This document shows, piece after piece, positions 1-12,030 of a stretch of DNA of 64,000 bases (positions within the stretch are counted from its first letter, which is position 1; each line of letters opens with the position of its first letter). The stretch lies in contig LR990053.1 in the NCBI GenBank assembly GCA_905147135.1, forward strand, positions 6,150,501-6,214,500. Direction: 5' to 3'. The notes beneath the pieces are model-generated. The model was not told the origin of the DNA, made no database searches, and was given only the letters and a program-made list of their open reading frames with translations. The position numbers and the translations under genes are program-made. This DNA comes from Blastobasis lacticolella. Lineage: Eukaryota; Arthropoda; Insecta; Lepidoptera; Blastobasidae.

Positions 1-602
1 ACCACCTCGCGGTATACAAAGGTTAACATGAACCGTCACAATCGAATATCAGTCATCGCACTTCGTAATAGAGTCCATGGAGGACGCATGTTTAGAATTG
101 TTAGTCTAGTAAGCCACCAACAAAAATCCGTGACGGCTGGTCGTTTGACGAATACCTTCATGCTATCTGGGATTTCGGTTAGCTAGCGATTTGTGATCTT
201 TCGCCGTTGCAATAGAGTCCTTATTTGTGTAATCGTTTCGTAGTCGCTTTACGTCATTCTGACGTGGACTAGGTCGTAGTCATGAAGATGTCAGTGGAGG
301 CTGTATCAAATGACACTGGCTGGTAGAAATTTGAATGCATACCGTGGCGAGAGGTGAAATTTCACCATTTCTGACAGGTTGGACATGCGGCGCCGGTGCT
401 GTGGGTCCCTGTGACGGACGGACTGACAATGACACGCTTTTTGTTGGTGTTTTGGGTGTTCCCTTGTTTTGGTTCGCTGTGCTGAACAAAAGTTACAGTG
501 TTAGTTTTTCTCCTCTCTATGCATAGCGACGAATACGCAGAATGATTATTTAAATTCAATATACGACACGCGTATGAACCTTCTCCTTTTTAGTACCCAC
601 GC
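1..602. other. unassigned intergenic sequence
   Basis: Short overlapping ORFs at 280-559 have no recognisable domain, and the frames conflict across strands. Nothing supportable seen. Confidence 0.4.
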
Positions 603-785
603 TCAGAATGAGCCTCACGGGCCATCTAGCTCTAAAGTAAGCAAAGCTTGTGTTATAGGTGTTAGATAACTGATAAACTATGTTATACATACTACACCCA
701 GACCCGTAGTAAAATTTAAATTTATTATTTTAATTTCTTCCCGGCCGGGAATCGGACCCGGGACCTCTGCGTAGCTTTCGTAGAG
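603..785 (-). mobile_element. tRNA-derived SINE, family B, truncated
   Basis: On the minus strand: GAGGTCCCGGGTCCGATTCC (B-box), CCGGCCGGGAAGAAATT, TACGGGTCTGGGTGTAGTA, ending in AAGCTTTGCTTACTTTAGAG and AGATGGCCCG. The front of the tRNA-like head is missing. Confidence 0.75.
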
Positions 786-1015
786 ATAATACTTACATAT
801 CTTCTTGTATGGGTTCTAGAAGTAAAAAAAAGGCCTCACATCCTTTTACACTTTCGCTTTTCAGCCACATTGCAGTCACAAAAGCGAAAAATGCGTTTCG
901 TGGATCTCCTAAACGTCTACTATTTCTAAATTATATTATTATGTATTCATAAATTATTAATATATTTATTACTAAACTTATTTACTTATTTATTTTATAT
1001 GCAAAGGAGCATATA

Positions 1016-1330
1016 TTTTGCTGACTGTGCGGTGTTTCCGGGTGGTAAATGGGCCCACTGAAAACCAGCGTTGTGGTACGCGTCAAGCGGCCACAACATT
1101 ATGCTGAGGGGGTCCAGTTGCACTGGAAGCCGCGACACGGAGTTTTAACAATGCCACTGGGAATAGTTAACTGTAGGTACATTTATTATTATTATACTGT
1201 TTTTTTTTATTTTCTAACTTAATTTATTTTATTTTATGTGTTTTAATTACCTTTTTTTTTGTACCTTATTGTCGTGTCGTGGTGTCTACGTGTAATAAAT
1301 GTCTTCTTTCTTTCTTTCTTTCTTTCTTAC
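1016..1330 (+). mobile_element. retroposon-like element with TTTC microsatellite tail
   Basis: GTGTTTCCGGGTGGTAAATG, GTCAAGCGGCCACAAC, TTGTCGTGTCGTGGTGTCTA and GTGTAATAAATGTCTTC, then (TTTC)n at about 1303-1329. The AATAAA plus simple-repeat tail suggests a LINE or SINE 3' end. Related pieces at 31.37 and 48.6-48.76 kb. Confidence 0.5.
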
Positions 1331-3880
1331 TATCACTACAAACTGAATTTTTTCTTGTACTCGACAACGTAGGATAAGCTACGGTGCCCTCACAATCGAA
1401 TAGATACTATTATACCTATATATATAGGACCTTGTATGTTTATAGTAATAACGCACACACGCGCGCCGCATGTCAATATTTTGTGATCCGGGACGTGCGC
1501 GCGCGCATCCAATCACAGAAACAAATGACAGTCGGCCACCATGACAATCTTGGTAATCATCCGGTTGGGAGGGCGATTACGGGCGATGGCTGGGCAGGGG
1601 CCAGCTTATTGATATACAGCCAAGTACATACACAGATACCTACTGTAAGTGCTTGCTAAGTAGGTTTTGTCAAGATGTTTCTTTTCGTAAAATTTTTGGT
1701 AATAAGTGAGTTAACTCTTTGTCTTTTTTTAAATATAATAAGTAGGTACAGCTTATAGGAGCTTTTAATCCGAGCCGTTAAGGTAAGGGAGAGCTGTTAA
1801 GGTAATCCTGCTGCGGCATGTATCGTTGACTCTTTCTGAGAGCACAACCGGGACATTAACACCAAGATGATTTTTTTATCACGTAGGTAGGTACATCTTT
1901 TAATAATCAAAACTATGTAACAAAATCTAATTACACAAATAGAAAAAGTAAAGATAAAGTAAAGTTTGTTTGGGTGTGGCTGATATTCTCCGAAAGTACC
2001 AAACCAATTTGAGGTCGCTCTGACAACGTTTAAACTTATAAAACCAATAAACGACAATAGCATGTGATTGGGAAAATTCACTAAATACGCTGATTAAATT
2101 TTCAAGTGATTTCATATACCTACGTTAACCCAACATTGCCACGAAATGCTTCCCGCGTTACCTAAATAGAAAGGATTTGTGTGTTTGTAAGATTATTTTA
2201 ATAATCGATAAAAAAAACGAAAGGTTAGCGATTTTTGGCCAAGATGTTTGTAATAAAATTTGCCTTTAAACGATATAAAAATGAAAACAATATGGTATAT
2301 AACAAGGCGCTGGCTAACAACTTTCAGAACAGCCTAGGTCTAGCTATACATATATCAATGTCCATGTACGGACGTAACTGTACTGATACGACGGTAAAAA
2401 GACAGACCTGTAGTAAATTATTATGCCATAATCTAGTAAAATATAGGAAAGTAAAATCCATATAAGTATTTAAAAGTCTCCCAATAGTCATTTTATTCCG
2501 CTGCAGTTTCGTTAGTAAAAGCGGGGCCCACTCATTAATTCGCTCTGCACAAGAAACTCGTAAATAAAATTACATATCGGCCACTAATAAATTCTAATTT
2601 GGACGACCTTTCACAACGCTCTAACGCAGATGCCTCGTGAGAGCTCGCACTTATTTTAGCTAATGACGGTCTTCCAGTGCCAACTAGCACTGTTAACAGC
2701 GTGTCCAAAATAAGAAAATTTACAAAGAGACTAAAGCAGTTCGAAAGGAACTGAATATAAGAAAAACAATTAATTCACAATAACAATGAACTCCATACTA
2801 GATATGGGTAGAATTGTTAAAAAAAAATTATTTGTGTAACTAATAAACGTACTACGCTTTAATAGTTATTAGTTTACTCATTATGTTTCCACCTCAGTTT
2901 AAGAGTCTGATCTCAAAACTAGTTTTTCCGCATGACGCTCCATGCTAGATTCAGCTATAAGAGTGGTGTATTAAAGCTGAAAATCGTGTATGTTTTTAAA
3001 CGTGTCTATTTAACCTATTTTTATAAATTGACAAACATCTAAACATTTTATACAAAATTACTTTAAACTCCTATTAATAGCATTTATTTAACCTGTCTGG
3101 CGTAAGCGGTTTACGAGAGAAACGCAAAAAAGCTGGACCAGAGTTCCTAGAACCGCGTACTAAAATTATTGAATATCTATTCAAAAACTTTCGGCACTTC
3201 TATGAAGTGATCTTTTTATTTACAAATAGTTCGGAAAAGAAAGCGTTAGCATAGGTAATGCCTTTACTCTCTTACTGTATTCGGAAAAACGGCGTTATTA
3301 ACTATGTTTCACCTCCTACCCGCACTGGAAGACCGTCTTTACATTAGCCAATAACGTTGCGCAAATCGTCGTTAGCCGGAATGGTTTCGGTCCCCTAGTC
3401 CACCTGCGCGACCTCTCACCCTGAGGACCTGTTCTGATGATGGATGGCCTCCGACTAATTAGCAGCTGTGTCGTGACATCGATTTCTGGCCGCTGATCTC
3501 TCATTAGGTCGGAGACCATTTGGGAAATCTTGGTGGAATGGTGCTGGAACGAGTTGCAAGTAGAAATGTGATACTGGGCTATTTTACGGTTAACGTATGA
3601 TGTCGGAGGGATGAATATATGATTAAGTATTTTTATGCTGAAGTCGAATTACGCGTGTCATATAAGGGGCTGTCCTCATTGGCAACGGTCGTGCGACTAT
3701 GGTCGTCCGACGGAGGTCGCCCAACCACACAAGTCACAAAACGCGGTGCATACTTACCTATATACATAGGTACATACACGTCACACCTTTTTTGCGTAGG
3801 GTAGGCATCTGGTTCTAGCTTTTGGAGTCTCTCTCTGGGGGTGGTGCCTACGACATCTTTCCACTTGTTGTTATATTGAT
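1331..3880. other. unassigned intergenic sequence
   Basis: Mostly AT-rich text. A GC-richer piece at 3310-3590 gives a 67-residue minus-strand ORF without a recognisable domain and may be an old repeat. No gene supported. Confidence 0.4.
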
Positions 3881-4165
3881 TTTTATTTTTTATGTCATAC
3901 GATAGGCAAACAGGCAAGCGGGCCACCTGATGGAAAGTGGTCACCACTGCCTATAGACATTAGCAACACCGAGACTATCGCCAATGCGTTGCCCACCTCT
4001 ATAACACGTTACTCTGGCAGCAAAAAGGCAAATATCCCTCCACTGCCAAAGCCACGGTTCCCCAAATTCCCACCCCATGGAGTTCTCGAAACCTTACTCA
4101 CCGGCAGAAACACAATACTATTTAAAAGAGTATTGTTTAGCTGCGGTATTCTGTAAGACTACCGT
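3881..4165 (+). repeat. interspersed repeat, family C (long form)
   Basis: TATGTCATACGATAGGCAAA, CAGGCAAGCGGGCCACCTGA and ACTATTTAAAAGAGTATTG recur closely at 27.2 kb. The shared length is about 285 bases, non-coding, with a T-rich start. Class not assigned. Confidence 0.75.
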
Positions 4166-5679
4166 GATTGATATTTTCCTAACACTTATCTTAGTCTTAC
4201 GCTGTTGGGTACCTAGACCCAAGTGACGCAAGTTAGCAATCTAGCTGCCAACAAAGTAAATTAAAAAACGGCTATAGCAGAAGAAGCTCACCATAAAGAG
4301 CGCCAAGATATCAATTGAACTTTTCGCCTGTACCCTATAAATCACAACATCGGCTATCTGTCTTTCTGTTTGCATTTATAATTGGCTTGTCAAACTGACG
4401 CGAGTAAAAGTGAATAATTTCAGACGGGTCTTTCAAAAATCCATCGCGGCTCAGTAGGTAGTTGTCACGATTTTATCGCGTCTTCATCTATGTAAATGAA
4501 GCCCCATAATCGGATGGCTGGCGTAGTACAGCTGACCGTAGTACAGTCGACAGAAAACCTGTCGAAACCAGTATAAGATGAGCTAGCGTCTCTATGGACA
4601 CGCATAGCAACGTTAGCTCGTTTTATACTGGTTATATGATGTTTTCTGTACAAGCAATTATTGGTTGTAAATATTTAAAAAATGGAGGTACTTCTAAAAT
4701 TGATTGGTTTTATGGGTTGTCATACTTTCTCTGCATGAATAGGTACCTATGGCATGGAATCTATATAAAGATTTAATAAAACGTACACTGACTTTCTGGT
4801 GGCAATTCAGGTGAAACCTAACTGAATAATATGTTAAATCTCTTGTCATAGAGTTAAAGAGATACTAGGTTATTTGAGTGCTATTTGATTTGTATGAAAT
4901 CGTAAGAGTAGGAAATAATACTGTTTAAGAAGTTTCTATATAGTCAATAGGGTCCTTAAATGCAGATGGTGCTGATTTTAGTAAGGCGTCTGCAATAATG
5001 CCACGCGTGTAAGCATGGTACGTAGAAATATGTGATGACATTTTAAGTCCACAGAGCGGGAGTATTGTGTAAAAGGGAATATATATATATAGTATATCAG
5101 GTATAGGTACATTCCCCAAGACCAAGATACGTAGGACACAGTGCTTGTTAATACGAATCAGTCTTCGTAAAGCAATACACCACAGGGTTCAATCCATATA
5201 GTTGTCGGTATAGCCTGGTGGGCAGATACTTTTGACATAAACATTTTTTTTTGTATTGACTAGCCAAGCAATTTGACCGTCAACCTGGTGGATTTCAATA
5301 AAATTTTAGGAATTTTTTCGGAAATAGTGTGGGGTATGTTATTTAAATTTTCGATCTCGAGGAGCCTGTGCTACCTTAAGGGGGCGCCAAATGCCTATTT
5401 TGACATTTTCCAGTGTTTTGATTATACCTAACTTGAAAACAGCGGCCTACAGCAAAAAATACTCTTACACTAAGGTAATCTACATCAAATTCTTAACAAC
5501 ATTCGCTTTCTGCACTTTTTCAAATTTCCTGTTTACGAGCAAAATTGTCTCGGTTGTGGCGGTAGGTAAAATATTATTTTATAAGGAAATTGTATGAAAA
5601 ATGTACATGTATTTTAATGTGATATATGTACAAATTACCAATTTTAGTTAAATCTACATATAGGTAAAACAAAGTTCGA

Positions 5680-5805
5680 CGCCGCTTCTGTCTGTCTGGA
5701 CGTACTGGACGGATTTTCATTAGGTTTTCACCAATAGACAGAGTGTATGATTTGTTAACGCTACTACCGGTGCAAAGCCGGGGCGGATCGCTAGTAGACA
5801 TACAA
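5680..5805 (+). repeat. interspersed repeat, family D2 (GAAGCCGGGG end)
   Basis: TCTGTCTGTCTGGACG, GTTTTCACCAATAGACAGAG and GCAAAGCCGGGGCGGATCGC match the 22.2-kb copy. Such text is typical of lepidopteran RTE-like 3' ends; class inferred. Confidence 0.55.
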
Positions 5806-6264
5806 TGTTTCAAAATGAAACCGGCACGCTAATATCTACATCAGCTATGTAACCTGTCACTTATTTATAAAAACATTGATGACATTTTGATGGCGATGGG
5901 CCATTTAGTTTTACAAGTATTACTTCGCAGCGGGTCCCAACTCAATTCCCTTAATACTGTGGCCATAGAATTGGATAGAAGAGCCCCTTCTATACGAATT
6001 ATAACCTTGGGGTCTTTCAGTCAAGAGTGAATAGGTATCTTTATTTATTTATTCATCTTCTAGGCAAGCATTCTACATCTTAGACCTCATCGTCGTTTTC
6101 CATCAGGTGAGTTGAGGTCAAATGCAAGACGTCAGTAAAAAATAAAGTTATAATCAAATTATGCAATAAAATATTAAGAAAATTATTTTTCTAACAATCA
6201 CATCACCAGTAGAGACCGAAAAAAGGAAATTTGGATGGACTGTGTAACCATGCGTGTTAATAAC

Positions 6265-6480
6265 CTAAAAGACATATTCGGATTAACCCCGACCCAGTTT
6301 ACATACACTCAAATATTTTCTAAACTAGTGAACCGATTTTAATGAAACAAAGCTCAGAACCATCTTAATTAAACTGGCCAGCTGGTTCAAGATGAGCAAA
6401 CCGCATCGGTCCATCCGTTCGGGAGCTACGACCCCACAGACAGACATACAGAAACACATACGTCAAACTTATAAATACAA
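6265..6480 (+). repeat. interspersed repeat with GTGAACCGATTTTAATGAAA
   Basis: AACTAGTGAACCGATTTTAA, ACAAAGCTCAGAACCATC and ACAGACAGACATACAGAAAC are standard text in decayed lepidopteran elements. A shorter relative is at 33595-33690. Confidence 0.5.
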
Positions 6481-6860
6481 CCAGCAGTATAATCACGCCG
6501 ATATATTTTTGCACAGTTTAGCTACTTTTAAGAAGATGTTAAGTTGCAATTCAAATTAATGAAGTTTTGTTTTACATGCGCTGTTCACTTTAGATATTAA
6601 TTCTTGTTAGCAATGTAGTGACAAGTGTACACTAGAACTAAGTGGAAACTTTATTGGCTTGTGTATAGCACAGATAAAAAATTGCAAATGTAATATCTTA
6701 AGCTGTTTGTTTCCCATAATAAATAAAAATAAATAAGTAAGTAAACACCGGCCCGCAGAATGGGTTGGTCCTACAGCACCATGCAGAATATACCACGCGA
6801 CACTGTGAGAATGAGGAGTTTTCCAGTAGGTATTGTCAATTGGTTTCAAAAAGCAACAAT

Positions 6861-7156
6861 AGATGGCGCCTACAATTTTGGTAATTTTTTACGAAAAGGT
6901 TTAACGAAATGTATTTTAATACAAACTTTCATATTTGTATTGCGTCCATTCTTGATCCTAGTGTCCATGAAACGAATTAACTCAGTCAAATTGATGTTTG
7001 TTCTGTTTGTAATAATTTTATTACAACCTCTAAAATGGTTGAAAACTATAGATAAATACAATATTATCCAAAACAACGTATCCAGTGTTTATATCCTCTT
7101 TGCTAAGAACCTATTTCAAGCGATAATCAATTACCAAAATTGTCGAGGCGCCATCT
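6861..7156. mobile_element. MITE with TA target duplication (Tc1/mariner-like)
   Basis: Outer ends are inverted repeats: 6863-6884 starts GATGGCGCCTACAATTTTGG, and 7129-7154 is its reverse complement apart from a two-base insertion (CG). Both ends are flanked by TA (6861-6862 and 7155-7156), the target of Tc1/mariner transposases. The interior is AT-rich and codes for nothing recognisable; the ORF crossing it is incidental. About 0.3 kb, so it would depend on a transposase supplied elsewhere. Confidence 0.7.
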
Positions 7157-7592
7157 AGGGAGTGGTTAGGAATGCTTTAGATACCTATTGGAAAACTGCT
7201 CATTGGAGAAACCAACTTGATCAAGGCGACAAGGAACACGTGACCACAGACTGACCCTGACTATAACAAAAATTTTACAACCAAAAAAGTTCGCTTATCT
7301 AATTCACAATAATCCTTTCAAATTATATTACTTTGCTAAGGTAGAGATCGGTCGATTATTTTTTTATTTACATAGAAACCGATGACTGTCTTTGTGTTAT
7401 CTTAACAGAAGTATGAATTACTGCCCTAAAGTTTAGGGCCAAAGAGTTGGGTTATCTTATTTGTTTATTGTGAATTATCTACACTGCGATCATGCCCAAA
7501 AATGGTATCTAGAATTAGAGGAGACTCAAGTCTTGAAAGAGATAATTGAGGCTTTTGAAAAAAAACGTTACAAAAATATTAAGATCACTTTC

Positions 7593-7642
7593 AATAGTAG
7601 CTGCGGTGAGGGAGTCTTATTTCCCTTACCGCAGCTACTATT
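7593..7642. repeat. near-perfect 21-bp hairpin, 8-base loop
   Basis: Arms 7593-7613 and 7622-7642 pair throughout with one G-U pair: AATAGTAGCTGCGGT faces ACCGCAGCTACTATT. Loop GTCTTATT. Not part of a recognised repeat. Too short and too perfect for a typical microRNA precursor. Confidence 0.8.
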
Positions 7643-7682
7643 TTTAAATAATACCCTTTATATTCTGTCAACTAACGACTGA

Positions 7683-7800
7683 AGCTGCCACGAGCTCGCC
7701 ATTCGTTAGGTGTGTCTCCTAACACCGTTGGTGTAGCGAGGTTGACCAAGGTCTCCCGCTGGGGACCCTGAGGCTGGTTGAACAGTCTCGGAAGCTTATT
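7683..7800 (-). repeat. interspersed repeat, family F
   Basis: On the minus strand: GGTCCCCAGCGGGAGACC, TTGGTCAACCTCGC, GGTGTTAGGAGACACACC and CGAATGGCGAGCTCGTGGC. It adjoins the family A SINE at 7848. Confidence 0.65.
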
Positions 7801-7847
7801 TATAACCCATGATGGTAAATATATTAAAAAACATCGGGGCCTAAATA

Positions 7848-8108
7848 TCCCGGTTGTGCGACGCGCAAGAGGGCCCTGGCTCCGCCTTGACCATGATCCA
7901 GGATTTTGGCAGATTAGATATTTACAGTGGAGCGACTGCCATCCGACCTCCGTAACCCTGTTGGCGAGACACCCTGACCAGATTGGATAATGGTTACACA
8001 TTCAGTCGCTTGAAAAGAGTTATTGGTACATGGCGCAGTGTCATTCGAACCTGGTACCTCTCGCTTACGAGTCGAATATCTTAACCACTAGGCCACCGAC
8101 GATCCTGG
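7848..8108 (-). mobile_element. tRNA-derived SINE, family A
   Basis: Read on the minus strand, the head has GGTGGCCTAGTGGTTAAG (A-box) and GAGGTACCAGGTTCGAATG (B-box), as in a tRNA. A body follows with CCAAAATCCTGGATCATGG. The same head and body recur at 11.1, 37.2, 56.8 and 58.1 kb, which shows it is a repeat and not a tRNA gene. Confidence 0.75.
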
Positions 8109-8894
8109 ATGGTATTTTATTATATACTAACTGTCCCATCCAGCGGCCATACATCCGAACGCCAAACTCAATAATAAATAGGCAAAAAAGTCACGCGTCC
8201 ATTGCGCCTCCGATCGCGCCGATAATTTTTCAACACACCATCTACTTATTACGATCATAGGCAGAGCATTAACTAACGTGCTGCCTTTTCAATCTACATC
8301 TTCGGACACTGGAAAAACGACACTATCACCTCGGAACTAGGTCTAATTTCGTTCCGCAAGCAACTGTAGCGACGGTAAATCTTGTTGAAGGGAAATGAGC
8401 TTTGTGAGTGGTTGTTTTAGGGTTTATTTTAGGTTGTGTAACCAATGGTATGGCATAGCGTTTGAGCTAGACATCGGTCAAAGAATCGTGACCGGCCCGT
8501 CCCAGGCACCTGACGTCCACTCGTAGTTAATGTAACCTCACCGTAATGTAAAAACAGCTTTTTAAACGTTGCCTCTTAAATGGTTGCCGTGGACTTTTTC
8601 CTTTTAATGATTTTGGGGTCATTGTGAATATTAAGTGCAACGATCAGTGGCGCTCCGTGGCGCTCGGACATGACCGGTGAGGAGTCGGGTAATGCAACGT
8701 TTGATTCCTACGGCTTAGTAAGCGAAATTGTATTACATTTTGTGCTGTAGATCCAGACCAGTTGACGGTCTTATTCTTAATATAAAATACCACTTTCTCA
8801 ATAGATATGGACGACAAAGAACACCTTCTAAATAGTCTCCAATGAAAACTTTTGATAAACTTTTTACAAAAGTTCACCGATTTTTTAGTCTTAG

Positions 8895-8995
8895 TACTGT
8901 CATCATTATCATCATATCAGCCGGAAAACGTCCACTGCTGGGCAAAGGCTTCCCCCAGAGAACTCCACAAAGGCCGGTATTCTGACTTCCCAAAA
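8895..8995 (+). repeat. lepidopteran interspersed repeat (GTCCACTGCTGGGCAAAGG)
   Basis: After a CATCATTATCATCATATCAG start comes CCGGAAAACGTCCACTGCTG and GGCAAAGGCTTCCCCCAG, text found very often in moth and butterfly genomes. Single copy in this window. Confidence 0.6.
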
Positions 8996-9767
8996 CTCCT
9001 TGTATACTTCTTTATACTGTGCTGAAAGATAATTATCGATTTTTAAAGTCAAAGACAAAATAGATACCTCTCTACTCTGGTAGACAAAAGCCCCGGTATT
9101 CCATATATAGCTATTTCACAACACAGCTCTATAAAAAAAATTACTACGAACACCCTTGCAAAATTAGCAACAACCGATTCCCACAGACTAGACAAGCCCG
9201 CCACCGCCCCCGCATACCTACACTACTTACGAGACACTGCAATCTCCATTACAATTGTCCAGCAATCTCGCACTGACCTTTAATAACCCTGGAGCACACA
9301 CTTTTTCTTCATAATGCACCGGGGCACGCTCGTGACTATCCTGACAGCTACTTTTTATCTCCCCTCTTGCTCCTTTTGCGTGATTGCTCTCTTTGTCTAC
9401 TCTTATTTACGTGCTCGGCTCCATATTCGCAACAAGTAAGTAATAGCCGGTGTGAGACGGCGCGCAGAAGCGGCAGGGTTGAGCTGGGAGGGTGTCTCTG
9501 AGAGGCTGATGGTTTCGTGAGGTTAGATCTTGGATCGATATTTTATGTTTTAAAACTGTTGCTCCCGGGTGATGGTTGTAGAATGAATAATCTGAAATGA
9601 GTCACTTAAATTTATGAACCAAATTATGTGAAGAAAAATGTACTTAACATTTTTAGCGAAATGTACAAGTACACTACTTACTGGAATATTGATGCCGAAA
9701 TAATCTGTATCGAACTTCGCTTCACTTTTACTTTCAATCCTTTTTCGCGATCATTTTAATTTGGCTA

Positions 9768-10065
9768 GATATTTTTTTATACCACAAAGGTGGCAGACAA
9801 GCTTTTGGCCTGCCTGATGGTAAGCAGTCACCGCAGACGTTTGCAATACCAGGGACATCACTCACACGCTGCAGTCCCCGAGCTTGATCCATCAAATCGA
9901 ATCCTTCAAAAATACTGTGCCACCATAATAGGCACATTACTCTGTATCCCATCTGGCTTACCCCATCTATGTGAATAATAGGGCTTGTCCCTGGTCCTTT
10001 CCGCGGAATGCCATGGGAACGGGTAGCGGCCGCCACTCCCGACTCCGTACATGACACGAAATTAT
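9768..10065 (+). repeat. interspersed repeat, family C (short-start form)
   Basis: Begins T-rich then ATACCACAAAGGTGGCAGAC, GCCTGCCTGATGGTAAGCAG. Related in plan to the 3.9-kb copy but a different subfamily; ORFs on both strands are incidental. Confidence 0.65.
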
Positions 10066-10334
10066 TGAGATACACGTCACTATTACCCCATTACCTGGAC
10101 TGTGTTTAGCGAGAGACCACTTGGGGGCAGCAATGGAATTCGAGGATTGCTAAGTGATGGTTTATGGAAAATATTATTTTTCTACCTGTTCATTAAAACT
10201 TTATGCACAAAAAGTACAGTGGCGGACTTTAAGCTAAAATAGCCTTATCTACCAGTCAACCGGGATAATTTTAGCCTTCTAAGAAAATATTGGTTTTGGT
10301 TAAGACTGTGGTGGATATGTTTCCTTTTTAGGGT

Positions 10335-10700
10335 TTCGTAGTAGACCAAGGAACCCTTATAGTTTCGCCATGTCCGTCTCTCTGTCTTTCTATCTATCTG
10401 TCCGCGGTTTATCTCAAAAACTATTAGCGCTAGAAACGTAAAAATGAGTCCAAATCGGACCTACGAAAAGAACATTGGTGGTATGAATCGACCCATTTCA
10501 AAAGATACCTTGGGCCATTCGCACCGCTCCAACCACGCGATGCGAATGGCCTATTTAGAAACAGTCTTTGGTCGATTCGCAACGAAACGACTAAAGACCC
10601 AAATTTGGTATAGTTGTACATATTAATTACCCCGACAAAGTTGTACAAATCTTTAAAAGCCATCTTTAACACGCATATTATGACAGGCAACTACGGAACC
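10335..10700. repeat. decayed element with 'gggttccgta'-type text
   Basis: GGGTTTCGTAGTAGACCAAG, GTCCGTCTCTCTGTC, ATCTGTCCGCGGTTTATCTC and CAACTACGGAACCCTACG are typical of decayed lepidopteran repeats. The two ends (GGGTTTCGTAGT at about 10331, ACTACGGAACCC at about 10691) are inverted. ORFs here are incidental. Confidence 0.45.
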
Positions 10701-11114
10701 CTACGATGCATATGGCACGACATTCTTCGCCTGTTTTTTTATTTAATTATCTATATTTGGTATAAAACGAAGTCCCCCGCCGCGTTGTCTGTATTCATTA
10801 ATTCAAATATACGGATTTTGCGGTTTCGACCAACGTAGCGTGAGTCAAGAGGAACGTTTACTATCATTAGATGTATGTTTGTATCAGTTTGACACCGCAT
10901 TTGTAGCTCCAAAGTATCTACGTAGTAGTCGAGTAGTTTTGTGTTAAAATCTACTAGCTCTTTTGCGCTGCAGCAGATAATTTAATTAACACTACAGGAG
11001 TAACTGTACTGGAGACCTCCTGCAAGAACTCCGTTAAATTTTCCCTTACCACAGCCTTTCCACTCATAACTAACTTCAACTATCTACCACCGTACTACAC
11101 ATATCGGCTTTAGC

Positions 11115-11388
11115 CGCCAGGTACCTCATCCATGCCTTCGGGTTCGCCTTGACCATGGATTTGGCAGATCAGGTAATTGCGGTAGAGCGACTACCATCTG
11201 ATCTCCTGAACCCTGTTACCAGGAGAACCAGACCATATTGGATCACGGTTCATTCAGTCGCCTGAATGCGAAGGTATTTCCTCACCGTAAGAGCATCTGT
11301 TAGTATTCAATGTCGCGGTGGGATTCGAACCCGCTACCTCTCGCTTAATTGTCGGATACCTTAACCACTCGGCCACCGACGCTCCCCA
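11115..11388 (-). mobile_element. tRNA-derived SINE, family A
   Basis: Minus-strand copy: tRNA-like head at 11310-11388 (GGCCGAGTGGTTAAGG, GGGTTCGAATCCC), then a body with CTGATCTGCCAAATCCATGG. The head lacks the anticodon symmetry of a working tRNA. Confidence 0.75.
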
Positions 11389-11899
11389 TCAGCAAATATT
11401 AGTACAAATCCAGAACTGAACAGCCTATCGATCCACTAAACCCCTTCAGTCCGTTTTAGTAATTGCGGTTTCGTAATTAAACCACGCTATAATTCGAAAC
11501 CCAACACACTCGTGTTATTATTTTTGATTGCATAGGGAGGCCTATTAATTTATTTAGTGATAAATTTGACGTACACAGCTTAAGCCTAGATTATGTAAGC
11601 ACCATTAAATATATTCACAACATAAACACCATTAAACATATTATGTACCTATATAACATTATATTTTAAACTATCGCGGTTTTGGGTACTGCGTCAAAAT
11701 ATCGGGCTAGTACGCGGTATGAAAGTTCCCACATTATCCTTAAAAAATTAAAAAATTTATAGGTACCTATAACAATTTACCTCATTAGAAAAAAAAAACA
11801 AAAATAAACACAAACATAACGTATTGTAGATTATCCAGGTATTAATTTGAATAGATAGCTGAGAAATTTAGGGTGTTCCGCATAATTTCGCCCTATGAA

Positions 11900-12030
11900 T
11901 CGGCAAAAACAATATGATCAAACGGCCCCACCTGATGTAAAGCGGCCACCGTCAATAAGGTGCCAGCCTTTGAGGTACCCCAAGTTATAGTGCAAAGCGA
12001 AGACAGCAGGCGCATTCCACATGCAGCTCA
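11900..12030 (+). repeat. interspersed repeat, family C fragment
   Basis: CCCCACCTGATGTAAAGCGG, CCACCGTC and TTTGAGGTACCCCAAGTTAT resemble the 17.6-kb form, degraded. Confidence 0.45.

Noticed and set aside
6760..7158. 132-residue ORF on the + strand
   Set aside because: It runs through the MITE including both inverted ends, and its composition is that of AT-rich DNA.
7461..7682. 73-residue ORF overlapping the 21-bp hairpin
   Set aside because: No recognisable domain; its C-terminal part is built from the two hairpin arms, so translation is unlikely to be selected.
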